The notes beneath the pieces were generated by a model. It ran no database searches. It was not told the DNA's origin and was given only the letters and a program-made list of their open reading frames with translations. This document shows, piece by piece, positions 18,338 through 27,479 of a stretch of 64,000 bases of DNA; the first letter of the stretch is position 1; each line of letters opens with the position of its first letter. The DNA comes from Propionivibrio hellwigii (lineage in GTDB: Bacteria; Pseudomonadota; Gammaproteobacteria; Burkholderiales; Rhodocyclaceae): NCBI RefSeq assembly GCF_041770905.1, contig NZ_JBEUWX010000003.1:62001-126000 (forward strand). Reading direction: 5' to 3'. The position numbers and the translations under genes are program-made.

Positions 18338-19675
18338 ATGAGCGGTTTTGACACTTTATTCCAGAAAATCAAGCAGCGTGACCCGCATCAGACGGTCTTT
18401 CACCAAGCGGTCGAAGAAGTTTTCGGCAGCCTTGCCCCGTTTATCGCCAAGAACCCCAAGTACACCAAAGATAAATTGTTGGAGCGCCTCGTCGAACCGG
18501 AGCGTGTCATTTCCTTTCGCGTCGCCTGGACGGATGATCAGGGAGAGGTACAGGTCAATCGCGGCTACCGCATCCAGATGAACTCCGCCATCGGCCCTTA
18601 CAAAGGCGGCCTGCGCTTCCACCCGACCGTCAATCTCGATGTGCTCAAATTCCTGGCCTTCGAGCAAACGTTCAAGAACGCGCTGACCACACTGCCGATG
18701 GGCGGCGGCAAGGGCGGTTCCGACTTCGACCCCAAAGGCAAAAGCGACGCCGAAGTGATGCGCTTCTGCCAGGCGTTCATGACTGAGCTGTACCGCCATA
18801 TCGGCGCCGATCTCGACGTGCCGGCCGGGGACATTGGCGTCGGCGCTCGTGAAGTCGGCTATCTATATGGCCAATACAAGCGCATCGCCAACGAATTCAC
18901 CTCCGTGCTCACCGGCAAGGGCTTGACCTACGGCGGCAGCCTGGTTCGCACGCAGGCAACGGGTTACGGCGTCGTCTACTTTACCGAAAGCATGCTGAAA
19001 ACCCGCAACGATTCGATCGCCAACAAAAAGGTCCTCGTCTCCGGCTCCGGTAACGTGGCGCAATATGCGGCGGGAAAAGCGCTTCAGAAAGGCGCGAAAG
19101 TCCTGACGGTATCCGACTCCAACGGCTTCGTTCTCTTTGGCGACCAAGGCATGAGCGAAGCGCAGTTTGCCGCGCTGCTGGAGCTGAAGAACGAACGCCG
19201 CGAGCGCCTCTCCGTCTATGCCAAGGAACAGGGCATCCAATACTTCGACGGGAAAAAGCCCTGGGGCATCCCCTGCGACATTGCCCTGCCCTGCGCGACG
19301 CAGAATGAGCTCGACGAAGAGGACGCCAAAACCCTGCTCGCCAACGGCTGCACCTGCGTGGCGGAAGGCGCGAATATGCCTTCGACCATGGGCGCAATCA
19401 ATGCCTTCATCGGCGCCAAGATTCTGTACGCGCCGGGCAAGGCCAGCAATGCGGGCGGCGTGGCGACATCCGGCCTTGAAATGAGCCAGAACGCCATGCG
19501 TCTGTCCTGGGCGAGCGAGGAAGTCGACAAGCGCCTGTTCGAGATCATGGGCAATATTCACGAGAACTGTGTGAGCAACGGCGCCGATAACGGCTACATC
19601 AACTACGTCAATGGCGCCAACATCACCGGCTTCAAAAAAGTCGCCGATGCCATGCTGGCGCAGGGTGTGGTCTGA
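18338..19675 (+). CDS. gdhA: NADP-type glutamate dehydrogenase
   Basis: The 445-residue enzyme aminates 2-oxoglutarate to glutamate. The substrate-binding segment GPYKGGLRFHP and the catalytic-lysine motif LPMGGGKGGSDFDPKGKSD identify the family; length and sequence fit the hexameric NADPH-dependent type. The nucleotide-binding motif SGSGNVAQYA lies near 235. A ribosome site ATAGGAG precedes ATG 18338. It is a single gene with a strong terminator. The last 27 codons and the terminator are duplicated immediately downstream. Confidence 0.97.
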   Translation: MSGFDTLFQKIKQRDPHQTVFHQAVEEVFGSLAPFIAKNPKYTKDKLLERLVEPERVISFRVAWTDDQGEVQVNRGYRIQMNSAIGPYKGGLRFHPTVNLDVLKFLAFEQTFKNALTTLPMGGGKGGSDFDPKGKSDAEVMRFCQAFMTELYRHIGADLDVPAGDIGVGAREVGYLYGQYKRIANEFTSVLTGKGLTYGGSLVRTQATGYGVVYFTESMLKTRNDSIANKKVLVSGSGNVAQYAAGKALQKGAKVLTVSDSNGFVLFGDQGMSEAQFAALLELKNERRERLSVYAKEQGIQYFDGKKPWGIPCDIALPCATQNELDEEDAKTLLANGCTCVAEGANMPSTMGAINAFIGAKILYAPGKASNAGGVATSGLEMSQNAMRLSWASEEVDKRLFEIMGNIHENCVSNGADNGYINYVNGANITGFKKVADAMLAQGVV

Positions 19676-20162
19676 CCCGCCGTTCAAGCATCCAGCGCCA
19701 ACGCCCCGCGCCATGCGCCGGGGCGTTTTTACATGGCGGTTTAACTTTACGAAGCAACCGCTATTTTTCTGGTTTATGTTTTTTGATGCCCTGAACCCCA
19801 CGTATTTAAAGGGCTTCAGGGTATTTTATGTTTTCTTAACTGTTCTTTCGGAATTCAGAGGAAACGCCGCAAGCTTAGCTACATCCACTACGTCAATGGC
19901 GCCAACATCACCGGCTTCAAAAAAGTCGCCGACGCCATGCTGGCGCAGGGTGTGGTCTGACCTGCCGTTCAAGCATCCAGCGCCAACGCCCCGCGCCATG
20001 CGCCGGGGCGTTTTTACATGGCGGTTTAACTTTACAAGGCAACCGCTATTTTTCTGGTTTATGTTTTTTGATGCCCTGAACCCCGCGTATTTAAAGGGCT
20101 TCCGGGCATTTTATGTTTTCTGTCTTATTTTTACGGAATTCAGAGGAAACGCCGCAAGCTTA
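19593..20162 (+). repeat. 285-bp tandem duplication of the gdhA 3' end and terminator
   Basis: Two units of exactly 285 bp, 19593-19877 and 19878-20162, run head to tail. Unit 1 holds the last 27 codons of gdhA, its terminator and a family C element. Unit 2 repeats all of this with scattered substitutions, mostly after the family C part, and has no upstream coding sequence, so it contains a gdhA tail remnant. The spacing has been kept at 285 bp throughout. Confidence 0.93.
19701..19731 (+). terminator. Rho-independent terminator of gdhA (with duplicated copy)
   Basis: Stem ACGCCCCG against CGGGGCGT followed by TTTTT, 26 bp after the gdhA stop. A second identical hairpin lies at 19986-20016 in the duplicated unit, giving two terminators in series. 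Confidence 0.92.
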
Positions 20163-20230
20163 AATAGCGGCGCAACTTTGCTCAAAGACAAGGCGCAGCC
20201 AACGCCGTATTTTTACAGGGAAACCGCTAT
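20050..20230. repeat. Composite C-B repeat next to the 5-FCL gene
   Basis: A family C palindrome (TTTATGTTTTTTGATGCCC to GGGCATTTTATGTTTTCTG) is followed by AGAGGAAACGCCGCAAGCTTA and then a family B element, 20164-20230. B starts TAGCGGCGCAACTTTGC and ends CCGCTA. The same C-B order occurs at 25949-26130 and, inverted, at 43084-43294. The right end of B supplies the stop codon of the 5-FCL gene. Confidence 0.75.
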
Positions 20231-20877
20231 TTCAGAGGGGGCGGCCAATGCACGCCGACTTCCGTAACCACGGCGTCGAGCGGCACGTCGTGCGCCTGCG
20301 GGTAAGTCGTCTCAACGCGCGCCAGCGCGTAGCCCACGCCGATCGCCAGCGGCCGCTCCGACGATTGCGCCAAAGCGGCCAGCGTGCGGTCGAAAAAACC
20401 GCCGCCGTAGCCGATCCGGTAGCCTTGCGCATCAAAGGCATTGACGGGAATCAGCAAAGCCTCCGGCACGGCGGCTTCCCCGCAAACCGGCGTAGGAATG
20501 CCGTAACGATCCGTAGTCATGACGCTTTGCGGCGTCCAGGCGCGAAAAGAGAGCGGCCGTGCCGGCGCCTCCGCAATCGGCAGCAGCGCCATGAACCCGG
20601 GCACTCCCGCGGTCGACCAAGCCGCCATCAGCGGCCGCAAATCCGGCTCGTTGCGGATCGGCCAGCAAAAGGCCACGCGCTGTGCGGCCAGGCGCGGAAA
20701 AGCCGCCTGCACATGGCGGCAAATCGCTTCGGAATACTGCGCACACTGCGCCTGCGACAAGGCCTCGCGCGCAGCCAGCGCCTGTAAACGCAATTGCCGC
20801 CGCCGATCTTTTATCTTTGCCCCCGTGGCGCCGGAATCGATCCCGGGCGCACCCTGCGGCGTGAAGCACTCATCCAT
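20227..20877 (-). CDS. 5-formyltetrahydrofolate cyclo-ligase
   Basis: The 216-residue enzyme converts 5-formyl-THF to 5,10-methenyl-THF using ATP. Family motifs are visible: RLQALAAREAL near the N-terminus, PIRNEPDLRPL, PVNAFDAQGYRIGYGGGFFDRTL and the ending AHDVPLDAVVTEVG. The N-terminal 20 residues are not typical, so an internal start is possible. The stop codon TAG (20229-20227) is made by the terminal bases of a family B repeat, so the last residues may have changed when it inserted. The gene is divergent from slt. Confidence 0.92.
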   Translation of the reverse strand: MDECFTPQGAPGIDSGATGAKIKDRRRQLRLQALAAREALSQAQCAQYSEAICRHVQAAFPRLAAQRVAFCWPIRNEPDLRPLMAAWSTAGVPGFMALLPIAEAPARPLSFRAWTPQSVMTTDRYGIPTPVCGEAAVPEALLIPVNAFDAQGYRIGYGGGFFDRTLAALAQSSERPLAIGVGYALARVETTYPQAHDVPLDAVVTEVGVHWPPPLK

Positions 20878-21076
20878 GTGGTATGCTCAAAACGCTGTGT
20901 TATCCGGAAACGGAAACGTACCAAACGTACCGAAGTCACCGTCTGGCGGCCCGGATCCCGTTCTCTGCGTAATGCGGCTGTTTCATCGCCTTGCCGTTTT
21001 TCCTGACGTTTGCCGAGGCGATTTAAACTTCACCCTCTCTTTGTCTTGCCTGATGCACTTGCCTGTCCAGCCTACC

Positions 21077-23011
21077 ATGAAATCACTGCCTGCTCTCGTT
21101 TTTGCCTGTGTCTGCCTGTTTTCGCCTTTTTCCGCGATAGCCGACGTTGCCCCCGAAATCTTGCTGGCTGCACGCGATGCCGCCAAAGCGGGCGATCAGG
21201 ATGCGCTTGAGCGCCTTGCGCCCGGATTTCAGGGGGACGAACTCTCCGTCTATCTCGACTACTGGCGCTTTCAGCCCGGGCTGAAAGACGTCGATCCGGC
21301 GCAAATACGCGACTTTCTGCAACGCAACAACGGCAGCTACATTGCCGACAAACTGCGTGGCGACTGGCTGCGCGCGATGGGCAAGGAAGCGCGATGGGAG
21401 GTGTTTGACGCCGACTATCCGGGCTTGCAACAAACGGACCAGGAAATCACCTGCTACGCGCTGCAACGGCGGCTGGCGCGGAGCGAGGTCGCGGCGCTCG
21501 ATGAAGCGATGCCTTTGTGGCTCAAGCTCGTCGATACGCCGGATGCCTGCTATCCCGTACTAGAGGCGCTGATCATCAATAAGCGCGTGCAGATCGACGA
21601 TGTCTGGGCGCGCATCCGCCGTCAGTTTGAAACCAACCGGCTGAGCGGCGCGCGCTACACCATGAACTATCTGCCCGAAAGCCAGATGCCGGACGCCAAA
21701 ACGATGCAGGCATTTAACAAATCGCCCGTGAAGTGGCTCGTCAAGTTGCCTGCCAGCACACTCTCCGAGCGGAGATATCAGGAGCTGGCGGCGCTGGCCG
21801 TCGGCCGCATCGCGCGCACAGACCCGGCCGCGGCGGCAACGCAGATGGAACGCATCGAAGCGAAACTGCCCGCCGAAGCAAGAAGCTGGGCATGGGGGCA
21901 GATCGGCTGGAAAGCGGCGCAGCAGCATCTGCCGGAAGCCGTATTGTGGTTCCGCCAGACAGGCCAGGCTGCACTTTCCGACGAAGTGAGCCAGTGGAAA
22001 GCCCGCGCTGCCCTGCGTGCGCAGGACTGGGAAAGCGTGCGTACCGCGATCGAAGCGCTGCCGCCCGAACTGGCGGCGCAACCGACCTGGATCTACTGGC
22101 TTGGCCGCGCCTATACGGCGACGGGTAAGGCCGAAACCGCCCAAGGGCTGTACGCCATGATTTCCGGACAACCCAACTTCTACGGCAATCTGGCGGACGA
22201 AGCGCTCGGCCGCCGCATTGATATGCCGCCCAGGGCAACGCCGGTCACAAATGAAGAGATCGACCGGGTGGCCGGGATATCCGGCCTCCGCCGCGGGCTG
22301 GCGCTACTGCGCGCCGGTCTGCGCCTAGAAGGCGTGCGCGAATTCAACTGGGGCCTGCGCGGGCTGGACGATCGCGGCCTGCTGGCTGCCGCAGAACTGG
22401 CGCGGCGAACCCAGGTATTCGACCGGGCGATTGCCGCCGCCGACCGGACAAAAGGAGAACACGACTACGCGCTGCGCTACCTTGCGCCTTTCCTCGAACA
22501 GGTCCGCCCCGCCGCCCAGGAGCAGATGCTCGACGATGCCTGGGTATATGGACTGATGCGTCAGGAAAGCCGCTTCGTCACTGACGCGCGCTCTTCGGCC
22601 GGCGCCTCCGGACTGATGCAGTTGATGCCGGCGACAGCGCGTTGGGTGGCGAAAAAAATCGGGCTGACCGACTACAGCCCCGACATGGTGACCGATACCA
22701 ACACCAACCTGCTGCTCGGCACCAGCTATATGCGCATGGTGCTTGAAGATCTCGACAATCATCCGGTGCTCGCTTCCGCCGCCTATAACGCCGGGCCGCG
22801 GCGGGCGCGCCGCTGGCGTGCCGCAGCTCCGCTGGAAGGCGCGATTTACGCCGAAACCATTCCCTTCAGCGAAACCCGCGACTACGTCAAAAAGGTCATG
22901 AGCAATACGGCGTATTACGCCTTGCTGTTTGGTCAGAGCGCGCAAACGCTGACGCAACGGCTGGGCACCGTCGGTCCGCGTACCGATCCGGTCAATCCCG
23001 ACCTGCCCTAG
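21077..23011 (+). CDS. slt: Soluble lytic murein transglycosylase (Slt70-like)
   Basis: The 644-residue protein has a signal peptide (MKSLPALVFACVCLFSPFSA). A long alpha-superhelical U domain of TPR-like helices covers about residues 25-470, and the C-terminal SLT catalytic domain has Glu497 in MRQESRFVTDARSSAGASG. The motifs GLMQLMPATA and AYNAGPRR complete the site. It cleaves peptidoglycan glycan strands in the periplasm, forming 1,6-anhydro ends. I chose ATG 21077 for its signal peptide; an upstream in-frame ATG would bury the signal. Confidence 0.93.
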   Translation: MKSLPALVFACVCLFSPFSAIADVAPEILLAARDAAKAGDQDALERLAPGFQGDELSVYLDYWRFQPGLKDVDPAQIRDFLQRNNGSYIADKLRGDWLRAMGKEARWEVFDADYPGLQQTDQEITCYALQRRLARSEVAALDEAMPLWLKLVDTPDACYPVLEALIINKRVQIDDVWARIRRQFETNRLSGARYTMNYLPESQMPDAKTMQAFNKSPVKWLVKLPASTLSERRYQELAALAVGRIARTDPAAAATQMERIEAKLPAEARSWAWGQIGWKAAQQHLPEAVLWFRQTGQAALSDEVSQWKARAALRAQDWESVRTAIEALPPELAAQPTWIYWLGRAYTATGKAETAQGLYAMISGQPNFYGNLADEALGRRIDMPPRATPVTNEEIDRVAGISGLRRGLALLRAGLRLEGVREFNWGLRGLDDRGLLAAAELARRTQVFDRAIAAADRTKGEHDYALRYLAPFLEQVRPAAQEQMLDDAWVYGLMRQESRFVTDARSSAGASGLMQLMPATARWVAKKIGLTDYSPDMVTDTNTNLLLGTSYMRMVLEDLDNHPVLASAAYNAGPRRARRWRAAAPLEGAIYAETIPFSETRDYVKKVMSNTAYYALLFGQSAQTLTQRLGTVGPRTDPVNPDLP

Positions 23012-23139
23012 GCACGCGGGCTCAGCCACCTATGTTCATTCACCCAACCCGCCCATCTCCCCGATCCGCGCCGGCGCACAGCGCGGCGGCACTGGCCCAA
23101 GCCGTATTCGCCGGATAGTCGCGAGCGTCGGGACGAATC

Positions 23140-24372
23140 ATGCAAATCTATCTGGTTGGCGGTGCCGTCCGCGATGAACTGCTCGGCCTGCCGGTCAAAG
23201 ACCGCGACTACGTCGTCGTCGGCGCAACGCCGGAAATCATGCGGGCGCAGGGCTACCAGCCGGTCGGCCGCGATTTTCCCGTTTTCCTGCATCCCCAAAC
23301 GCACGAAGAATACGCGCTGGCGCGCACCGAGCGAAAAAGCGGGCGCGGTTACACGGGATTTGTCTTTCACACCTCGCCCGACGTTCGCCTGGAAGACGAC
23401 CTGGCACGCCGCGACCTGACGATCAACGCCATTGCCAGAACGCTCGACGGCACGATTGACGGCGTACTGATCGACCCCTTCGGCGGCGTAGCGGATTTGC
23501 GCGCCCGTATCCTGCGTCATGTCAGTCCGGCGTTCGCCGAAGATCCGGTGCGCATCTTACGGCTGGCGCGTTTTGCCGCCCGTTTCGCCGACTTCACGAT
23601 TGCGCCTGAAACCTTGGCGCTGGCGCGCCGCATGGTCGATGAAGGGGAGGTCGATCACCTCGTTCCCGAGCGCGTCTGGCAAGAGCTGGCGCGCGGCCTG
23701 ATGGAAGCCAAGCCCTCGCGCATGATCTGCGTATTGCGTGAATGCGGGGCGCTGGCCAGACTGCTGCCCGAAGTCGACCGGCTATTCGGCGTGCCGCAGC
23801 GCGCCGACTATCACCCGGAAGTCGATACCGGCATCCACGTCGCCCTGGCGCTCGATTACGCGGCCGCCAGAGGCTACGCTTTGCCGGTGCGCTTTGCCGT
23901 CTTGCTGCATGACTTGGGCAAAGGAACAACGCCCGCAGCCGATCTGCCGCGCCATCCCGGACACGAAGGGCGCAGCGCCCGCCTTGCCGAAACGCTTTGC
24001 GCCCGCCTCAAGGCGCCGGCCGAGTCACGCGATCTGGCGCTGCTGGTCGCCCGCTACCACGGCGACATCCGGCGCGGCAGGCAGCTTCGTCCCGCCACGG
24101 TACTTAAACTGCTGCAAAGCTGCGATGCCTTGCGCCGCCCGCAGCGTTTTACGCAGATCCTGCAAGCCTGCGATTGCGATTTCCACGGCCGTCTCGGCTG
24201 GGAAGACAAAACGATTCCCGACGCGGATTACTTTCCGCGTGCGCTGGCCGCCGCCTTGTCCGTCGATGCGGCGGGCATCGCCCGTGCTTGCACCGACCCG
24301 CGCAAAATCCCCGAGCGGATTGCCGCTGCGCGCATACACGCCATCGCCGCGCTCGATCAGCCACCGAACTGA
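23140..24372 (+). CDS. cca: CCA-adding tRNA nucleotidyltransferase (multifunctional, HD domain)
   Basis: The 410-residue enzyme adds or repairs the CCA end of tRNAs. The N-terminal nucleotidyltransferase head has YLVGGAVRDELLG and the metal ligands in VKDRDYVVVG. The motif RRDLTINAIA and the RILRLARFAARF segment follow. The C-terminal part has an HD phosphohydrolase domain (LLHDLGKG, near 257), typical of the gammaproteobacterial and betaproteobacterial multifunctional form. It follows slt by 128 bp on the same strand. Confidence 0.95.
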   Translation: MQIYLVGGAVRDELLGLPVKDRDYVVVGATPEIMRAQGYQPVGRDFPVFLHPQTHEEYALARTERKSGRGYTGFVFHTSPDVRLEDDLARRDLTINAIARTLDGTIDGVLIDPFGGVADLRARILRHVSPAFAEDPVRILRLARFAARFADFTIAPETLALARRMVDEGEVDHLVPERVWQELARGLMEAKPSRMICVLRECGALARLLPEVDRLFGVPQRADYHPEVDTGIHVALALDYAAARGYALPVRFAVLLHDLGKGTTPAADLPRHPGHEGRSARLAETLCARLKAPAESRDLALLVARYHGDIRRGRQLRPATVLKLLQSCDALRRPQRFTQILQACDCDFHGRLGWEDKTIPDADYFPRALAAALSVDAAGIARACTDPRKIPERIAAARIHAIAALDQPPN

Positions 24373-24383
24373 CATCTGAAAAC

Positions 24384-25430
24384 ATGCGCACGCCGCCCCC
24401 ATCTCTCCCGCCGCAACGCCCGCCTGCTGACGGTTTTCCCGGAAAGCGCGTCTGGCAGGGATTCGCCTTTCCGCTGGGACTGGGGCTGATCGCCTGGCAA
24501 CTGGGCACATGGGTTCCGGTTCTCGGCGCGCCCGTCATCGGCATTCTGCTTGGCCTGCTTGTCGGGCAACTATTCGGCTTGCGCCCGGAATGGAAAAGCG
24601 GGCTGGCTTTTTGTTCCAGGAAAGTCCTGCAAAGCGCCATCGTCCTGCTCGGCGCAGGGATGTCGCTGGGTCAGGTTGCCCAGATCGGCAGCGACGGCCT
24701 GCCGGTGATGATCGGCACGCTGGCAATCGCGATTGGCGGCGGCGCCCTGCTCGGCCGCATGTTGCGCGTAGAACGTCAGATGCGCGTGCTCGTCACCTAC
24801 GGCACGGCAATCTGCGGCGCCTCCGCCATTGCCACGATGAGCGCCGTTATCGGCGCATCGAGCTCGGCCATTGCCTTTTCGATTACCGTCATCGTCATCT
24901 ATAACGTGCTCGGCGCACTGCTTTTTCCGCCGCTCGGCCACCTGCTTGGCTTGTCGCAGGAAGCCTTTGGCCTCTGGGCGGGCACGGCCGTCAATGACAC
25001 CTCCTCGGTCGTTGCCGCCGCCACGGTCTACGGCGCAGCGGCGGCATCTTACGCTGTCGTCGTCAAACTGACGCGAACGCTGGCCATCATTCCGCTGGCC
25101 GTCTTCGAATCCTGGCGGCGATACCGTTCAGCGTCGGGTGCAGAGCAAGCGGCCCGACCCGTCTGGTACAAGCTGGCGCCGCCGTTCCTCGGCTTCTTCC
25201 TGTTGGCGGCGGCGCTCAATTCATTCGGCGCAATCCCGCCATCCTGGCAGGGGACGATCAAGCTGATGGCGCATTTCGGCACGACGGCGGCAATGGCCGC
25301 CGTTGGCATGACCAGTTCGTTCGCCGCCATCCGGCAAGCCGGCTGGCGCCCGATTGCCTTGGGCGGAATTTTATGGGTGTTGGTTGCGACAAGCAGCCTG
25401 CTGCTGGATATGATCCGCACCGCCTGGTGA
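24384..25430 (+). CDS. YeiH/UPF0324 family membrane protein (putative sulfate exporter family)
   Basis: The 348-residue protein has about ten hydrophobic segments. Family motifs include GAGMSLGQVAQIG, TYGTAICGASAIATMSAVIGA and GLWAGTAVNDTSSVVAAATVYG, the last with the conserved ND-TS pair. Members are annotated as putative sulfate exporters or of unknown function; the real substrate is not established. It starts 11 bp after cca and may be co-transcribed. Confidence 0.88.
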   Translation: MRTPPPSLPPQRPPADGFPGKRVWQGFAFPLGLGLIAWQLGTWVPVLGAPVIGILLGLLVGQLFGLRPEWKSGLAFCSRKVLQSAIVLLGAGMSLGQVAQIGSDGLPVMIGTLAIAIGGGALLGRMLRVERQMRVLVTYGTAICGASAIATMSAVIGASSSAIAFSITVIVIYNVLGALLFPPLGHLLGLSQEAFGLWAGTAVNDTSSVVAAATVYGAAAASYAVVVKLTRTLAIIPLAVFESWRRYRSASGAEQAARPVWYKLAPPFLGFFLLAAALNSFGAIPPSWQGTIKLMAHFGTTAAMAAVGMTSSFAAIRQAGWRPIALGGILWVLVATSSLLLDMIRTAW

Positions 25431-25948
25431 AAAAGCGTCCAGACGTCCTATAGCGGATTGAATTAATTTTCGATACAAGGTGGCAAGCTGCAAACAGTAC
25501 AAGGAGTACGGCAAGGCGCAGCAACGCCGTAGCAAAAGTTAAGTGAATTCGCGATAAACACAAAAAGCGCTGCCGGGCATTGCCGAACGCCTTCCCTAAA
25601 GGCGCCTCTGAACCCCGTGTGGATAGGGCATCTCCGGGCATATGCTCTGAAACCCGCGTAGATAAAGGACTTCCGGGCACCACCTCTGGAATGCCCTGTT
25701 GACGCGGGTTCCCGGGCACCCCTTTTGCAACACCGCCCAATAGCGGCGCGACTTTGCCAAAAGGCAAGGCGACAAGCCGCTGACAGTACACACAGAACGG
25801 CGAGGCCAGGCCAGCAACGCCGTATCTTGGCCAAGGAAGACGCGATCGACCCCGGAGATGCGCGTGGATAAAGGCTCACAAGGCAGCCCGCTCGCCCCCC
25901 TTTTAAAAGGGAGCAGCCCGTAAAGGGGTCAGCCCGAATGGCTGAGAG
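25431..25948. repeat. Repeat-filled gap: variant B element, family A modules, second B element
   Basis: No gene is supported between 25431 and 26209. A degenerate B-like element starts TAGCGGATTGAATTAATTTT near 25451 and includes GTACGGCAAGGCGCAGCAACGCCGT. Family A modules fill about 25600-25735, for example GTGTGGATAGGGCATCTCCGGGC. A further B element begins TAGCGGCGCGACTTTGCC at 25741 and lacks the usual right end. Confidence 0.65.
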
Positions 25949-26130
25949 GTTTTATGTTTTTTGATGCCCTGAAGCCCTTGTGTTTAAAGGGCCTCCGGGC
26001 ATTTTATGTTTTCTGCCCTATTTTTATGGATTTTAGAGGGGACTCCGCAAGCTTAAATAGCGACGCGACTTTGCCAAAAGGCAAGGCCAATACAGCAACG
26101 CCGTATCTTGGCAAAGGAAGACGCGATCGA
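25949..26130. repeat. Composite C-B repeat
   Basis: Family C (TTTATGTTTTTTGATGCCC to GGGCATTTTATGTTTTCTG) is joined through GGACTCCGCAAGCTTAAA to a family B element starting TAGCGACGCGACTTTGCC. The right end of B is replaced by GACGCGATCGACCCCGGAGATG, which also follows the B element at 25741, so those two share a common variant end. Confidence 0.72.
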
Positions 26131-26209
26131 CCCCGGAGATGCCCGTGGATAAAGGCACTCCCGGCAGGTGTCAGGTAAATGCGATAAAACAGGCGCGGTG
26201 CGCGCGGTC

Positions 26210-26728
26210 TCAAACCGTAATCTCAACCAAACCGCCGAAGGAAAACTCCAGCTGCGACCACGCCTCGCTGGGCAGCTTTTGCCAGTAACCGCACAGCGTT
26301 TTCATCACGCCGGCGTGGGCAACGATGGCAACGCGCGGCAGCCTCAGTGTTTCGGCAAAGGCAATGACGCGGGCGCGCAGTTGGGCGACGGATTCCCCGC
26401 CGGGCGGCACGAAATGAAGCACGTCGGCAGCCCACATATCCAGCGCCGCCCGGTCAATATCTTCCCAGGGCTTGCCTTCCCAGGCACCGAAACTGATTTC
26501 GCTGAGGCGCGCATCGATGCATGGCGTCACGCCATAGGGCTTGCCGAGCGCTTCGGCCAGCACGCGGGCGCGCTTGAGCGGGCTGCAAAAAATCGGCGTG
26601 TCGCAAGGAATCTGCACACGTAATTGGCGGGCAACAGGCAGCGGATCTTCACACGCTACGTCAAGCTGGCCATAGCAAATGCCGGCGGCAAGCTGCGGAC
26701 GTGTATGGCGGATCAGGAAAACCTGCAC
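26210..26728 (-). CDS. cobC: Alpha-ribazole phosphatase-type histidine phosphatase CobC
   Basis: The 172-residue protein belongs to the histidine phosphatase superfamily. The catalytic motif LIRHTRP (residues 5-11) varies from the usual RHG; the second motif region is AIVAHAGVMKTL. Its place as third gene of cobT-cobS-cobC indicates removal of the phosphate from alpha-ribazole or adenosylcobalamin 5'-phosphate, the last step of nucleotide loop assembly. It overlaps cobS by 16 bp. Confidence 0.9.
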   Translation of the reverse strand: MQVFLIRHTRPQLAAGICYGQLDVACEDPLPVARQLRVQIPCDTPIFCSPLKRARVLAEALGKPYGVTPCIDARLSEISFGAWEGKPWEDIDRAALDMWAADVLHFVPPGGESVAQLRARVIAFAETLRLPRVAIVAHAGVMKTLCGYWQKLPSEAWSQLEFSFGGLVEITV

Positions 26729-27468
26729 AACAGCCCCGCGTAAAAGGCCACCTCGGCAAACTGCTGTGTTGCCCCAAGGCAGTCACCGGTATAGCCGCCG
26801 ATATTGCGCTTGAACAGGCGCGCCAGCCATAGCGTGGCCAGTAACGCCAGAACGGCGGCGGATGCCGCCTGTCGCCACGGCAGACAGAACAGCGGCGCGA
26901 CGCCCGTCAGCACGACAAAAGCCAGTTCACCGATACTCAGGTGATTGCTGAAGGGTTTACCCTTGCCGTCGGTGCGCGCGTATTCCATAGAAACCATGAT
27001 GCCCGTCGCACACAAACGGGAAAAGGCATGGCCGGCAATCAATGCAAAAGGCAGCCAGGCGGTTTCGATTTCAACCAACGTGACATAACGCGCCAGCAGC
27101 AGCATGGTCAGTGCGACCGCGCCAAAGCTGCCCAGCCGTGAATCGCGCATGATGTCGAGAATACGCTGCTTGTCCCAACCGCCGCCGAAGCCATCGGCCA
27201 CATCGCTCCAGCCGTCCTCGTGCAGCGCGCCGGTCAGCCGGATGGTGGCGGCCATGGCGACAAGAACGGCCAGCGACTTCGGCCAGAATAGGGCGCACAC
27301 CATGAACAACGCCGCGCAGATCGCACCGAGCAGCACGCCGGCGAGCGGAAAATAGACAATGGCCTTTTCCAGCGCAACGCTGCTATAGCCCAGCTGTCCG
27401 GGGATCGGCAAGCGCGTAAAAAAGCGAAGCGCGCCGATAAAGGTCTCAAATCGGGAACTCAAAGCCAT
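26713..27468 (-). CDS. cobS: Adenosylcobinamide-GDP ribazoletransferase CobS
   Basis: The 251-residue polytopic membrane protein has the CobS signature FFTRLPIPG (residues 17-25) and the acidic metal-binding segment ALHEDGWSDVADGFGGG. It joins activated cobinamide to alpha-ribazole (phosphate). The gene lies 11 bp after cobT and overlaps cobC, forming one minus-strand operon. Confidence 0.95.
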   Translation of the reverse strand: MALSSRFETFIGALRFFTRLPIPGQLGYSSVALEKAIVYFPLAGVLLGAICAALFMVCALFWPKSLAVLVAMAATIRLTGALHEDGWSDVADGFGGGWDKQRILDIMRDSRLGSFGAVALTMLLLARYVTLVEIETAWLPFALIAGHAFSRLCATGIMVSMEYARTDGKGKPFSNHLSIGELAFVVLTGVAPLFCLPWRQAASAAVLALLATLWLARLFKRNIGGYTGDCLGATQQFAEVAFYAGLLCRFS

Positions 27469-27479
27469 CGATCGCGGAG

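Noticed and set aside
17628..18341. 237-residue frame before gdhA
   Set aside because: Cys/Ser/Arg-rich composition, no motif, and it runs into the gdhA start in another frame.
19611..20267. 218-residue frame with internal repeats after gdhA
   Set aside because: It is out of frame with gdhA and repeats only because the DNA is tandemly duplicated.
20878..21076. 6S RNA between the 5-FCL and slt genes
   Set aside because: 6S RNA often lies near 5-FCL genes, but the divergent 199-bp gap shows no long hairpin with a central bubble.
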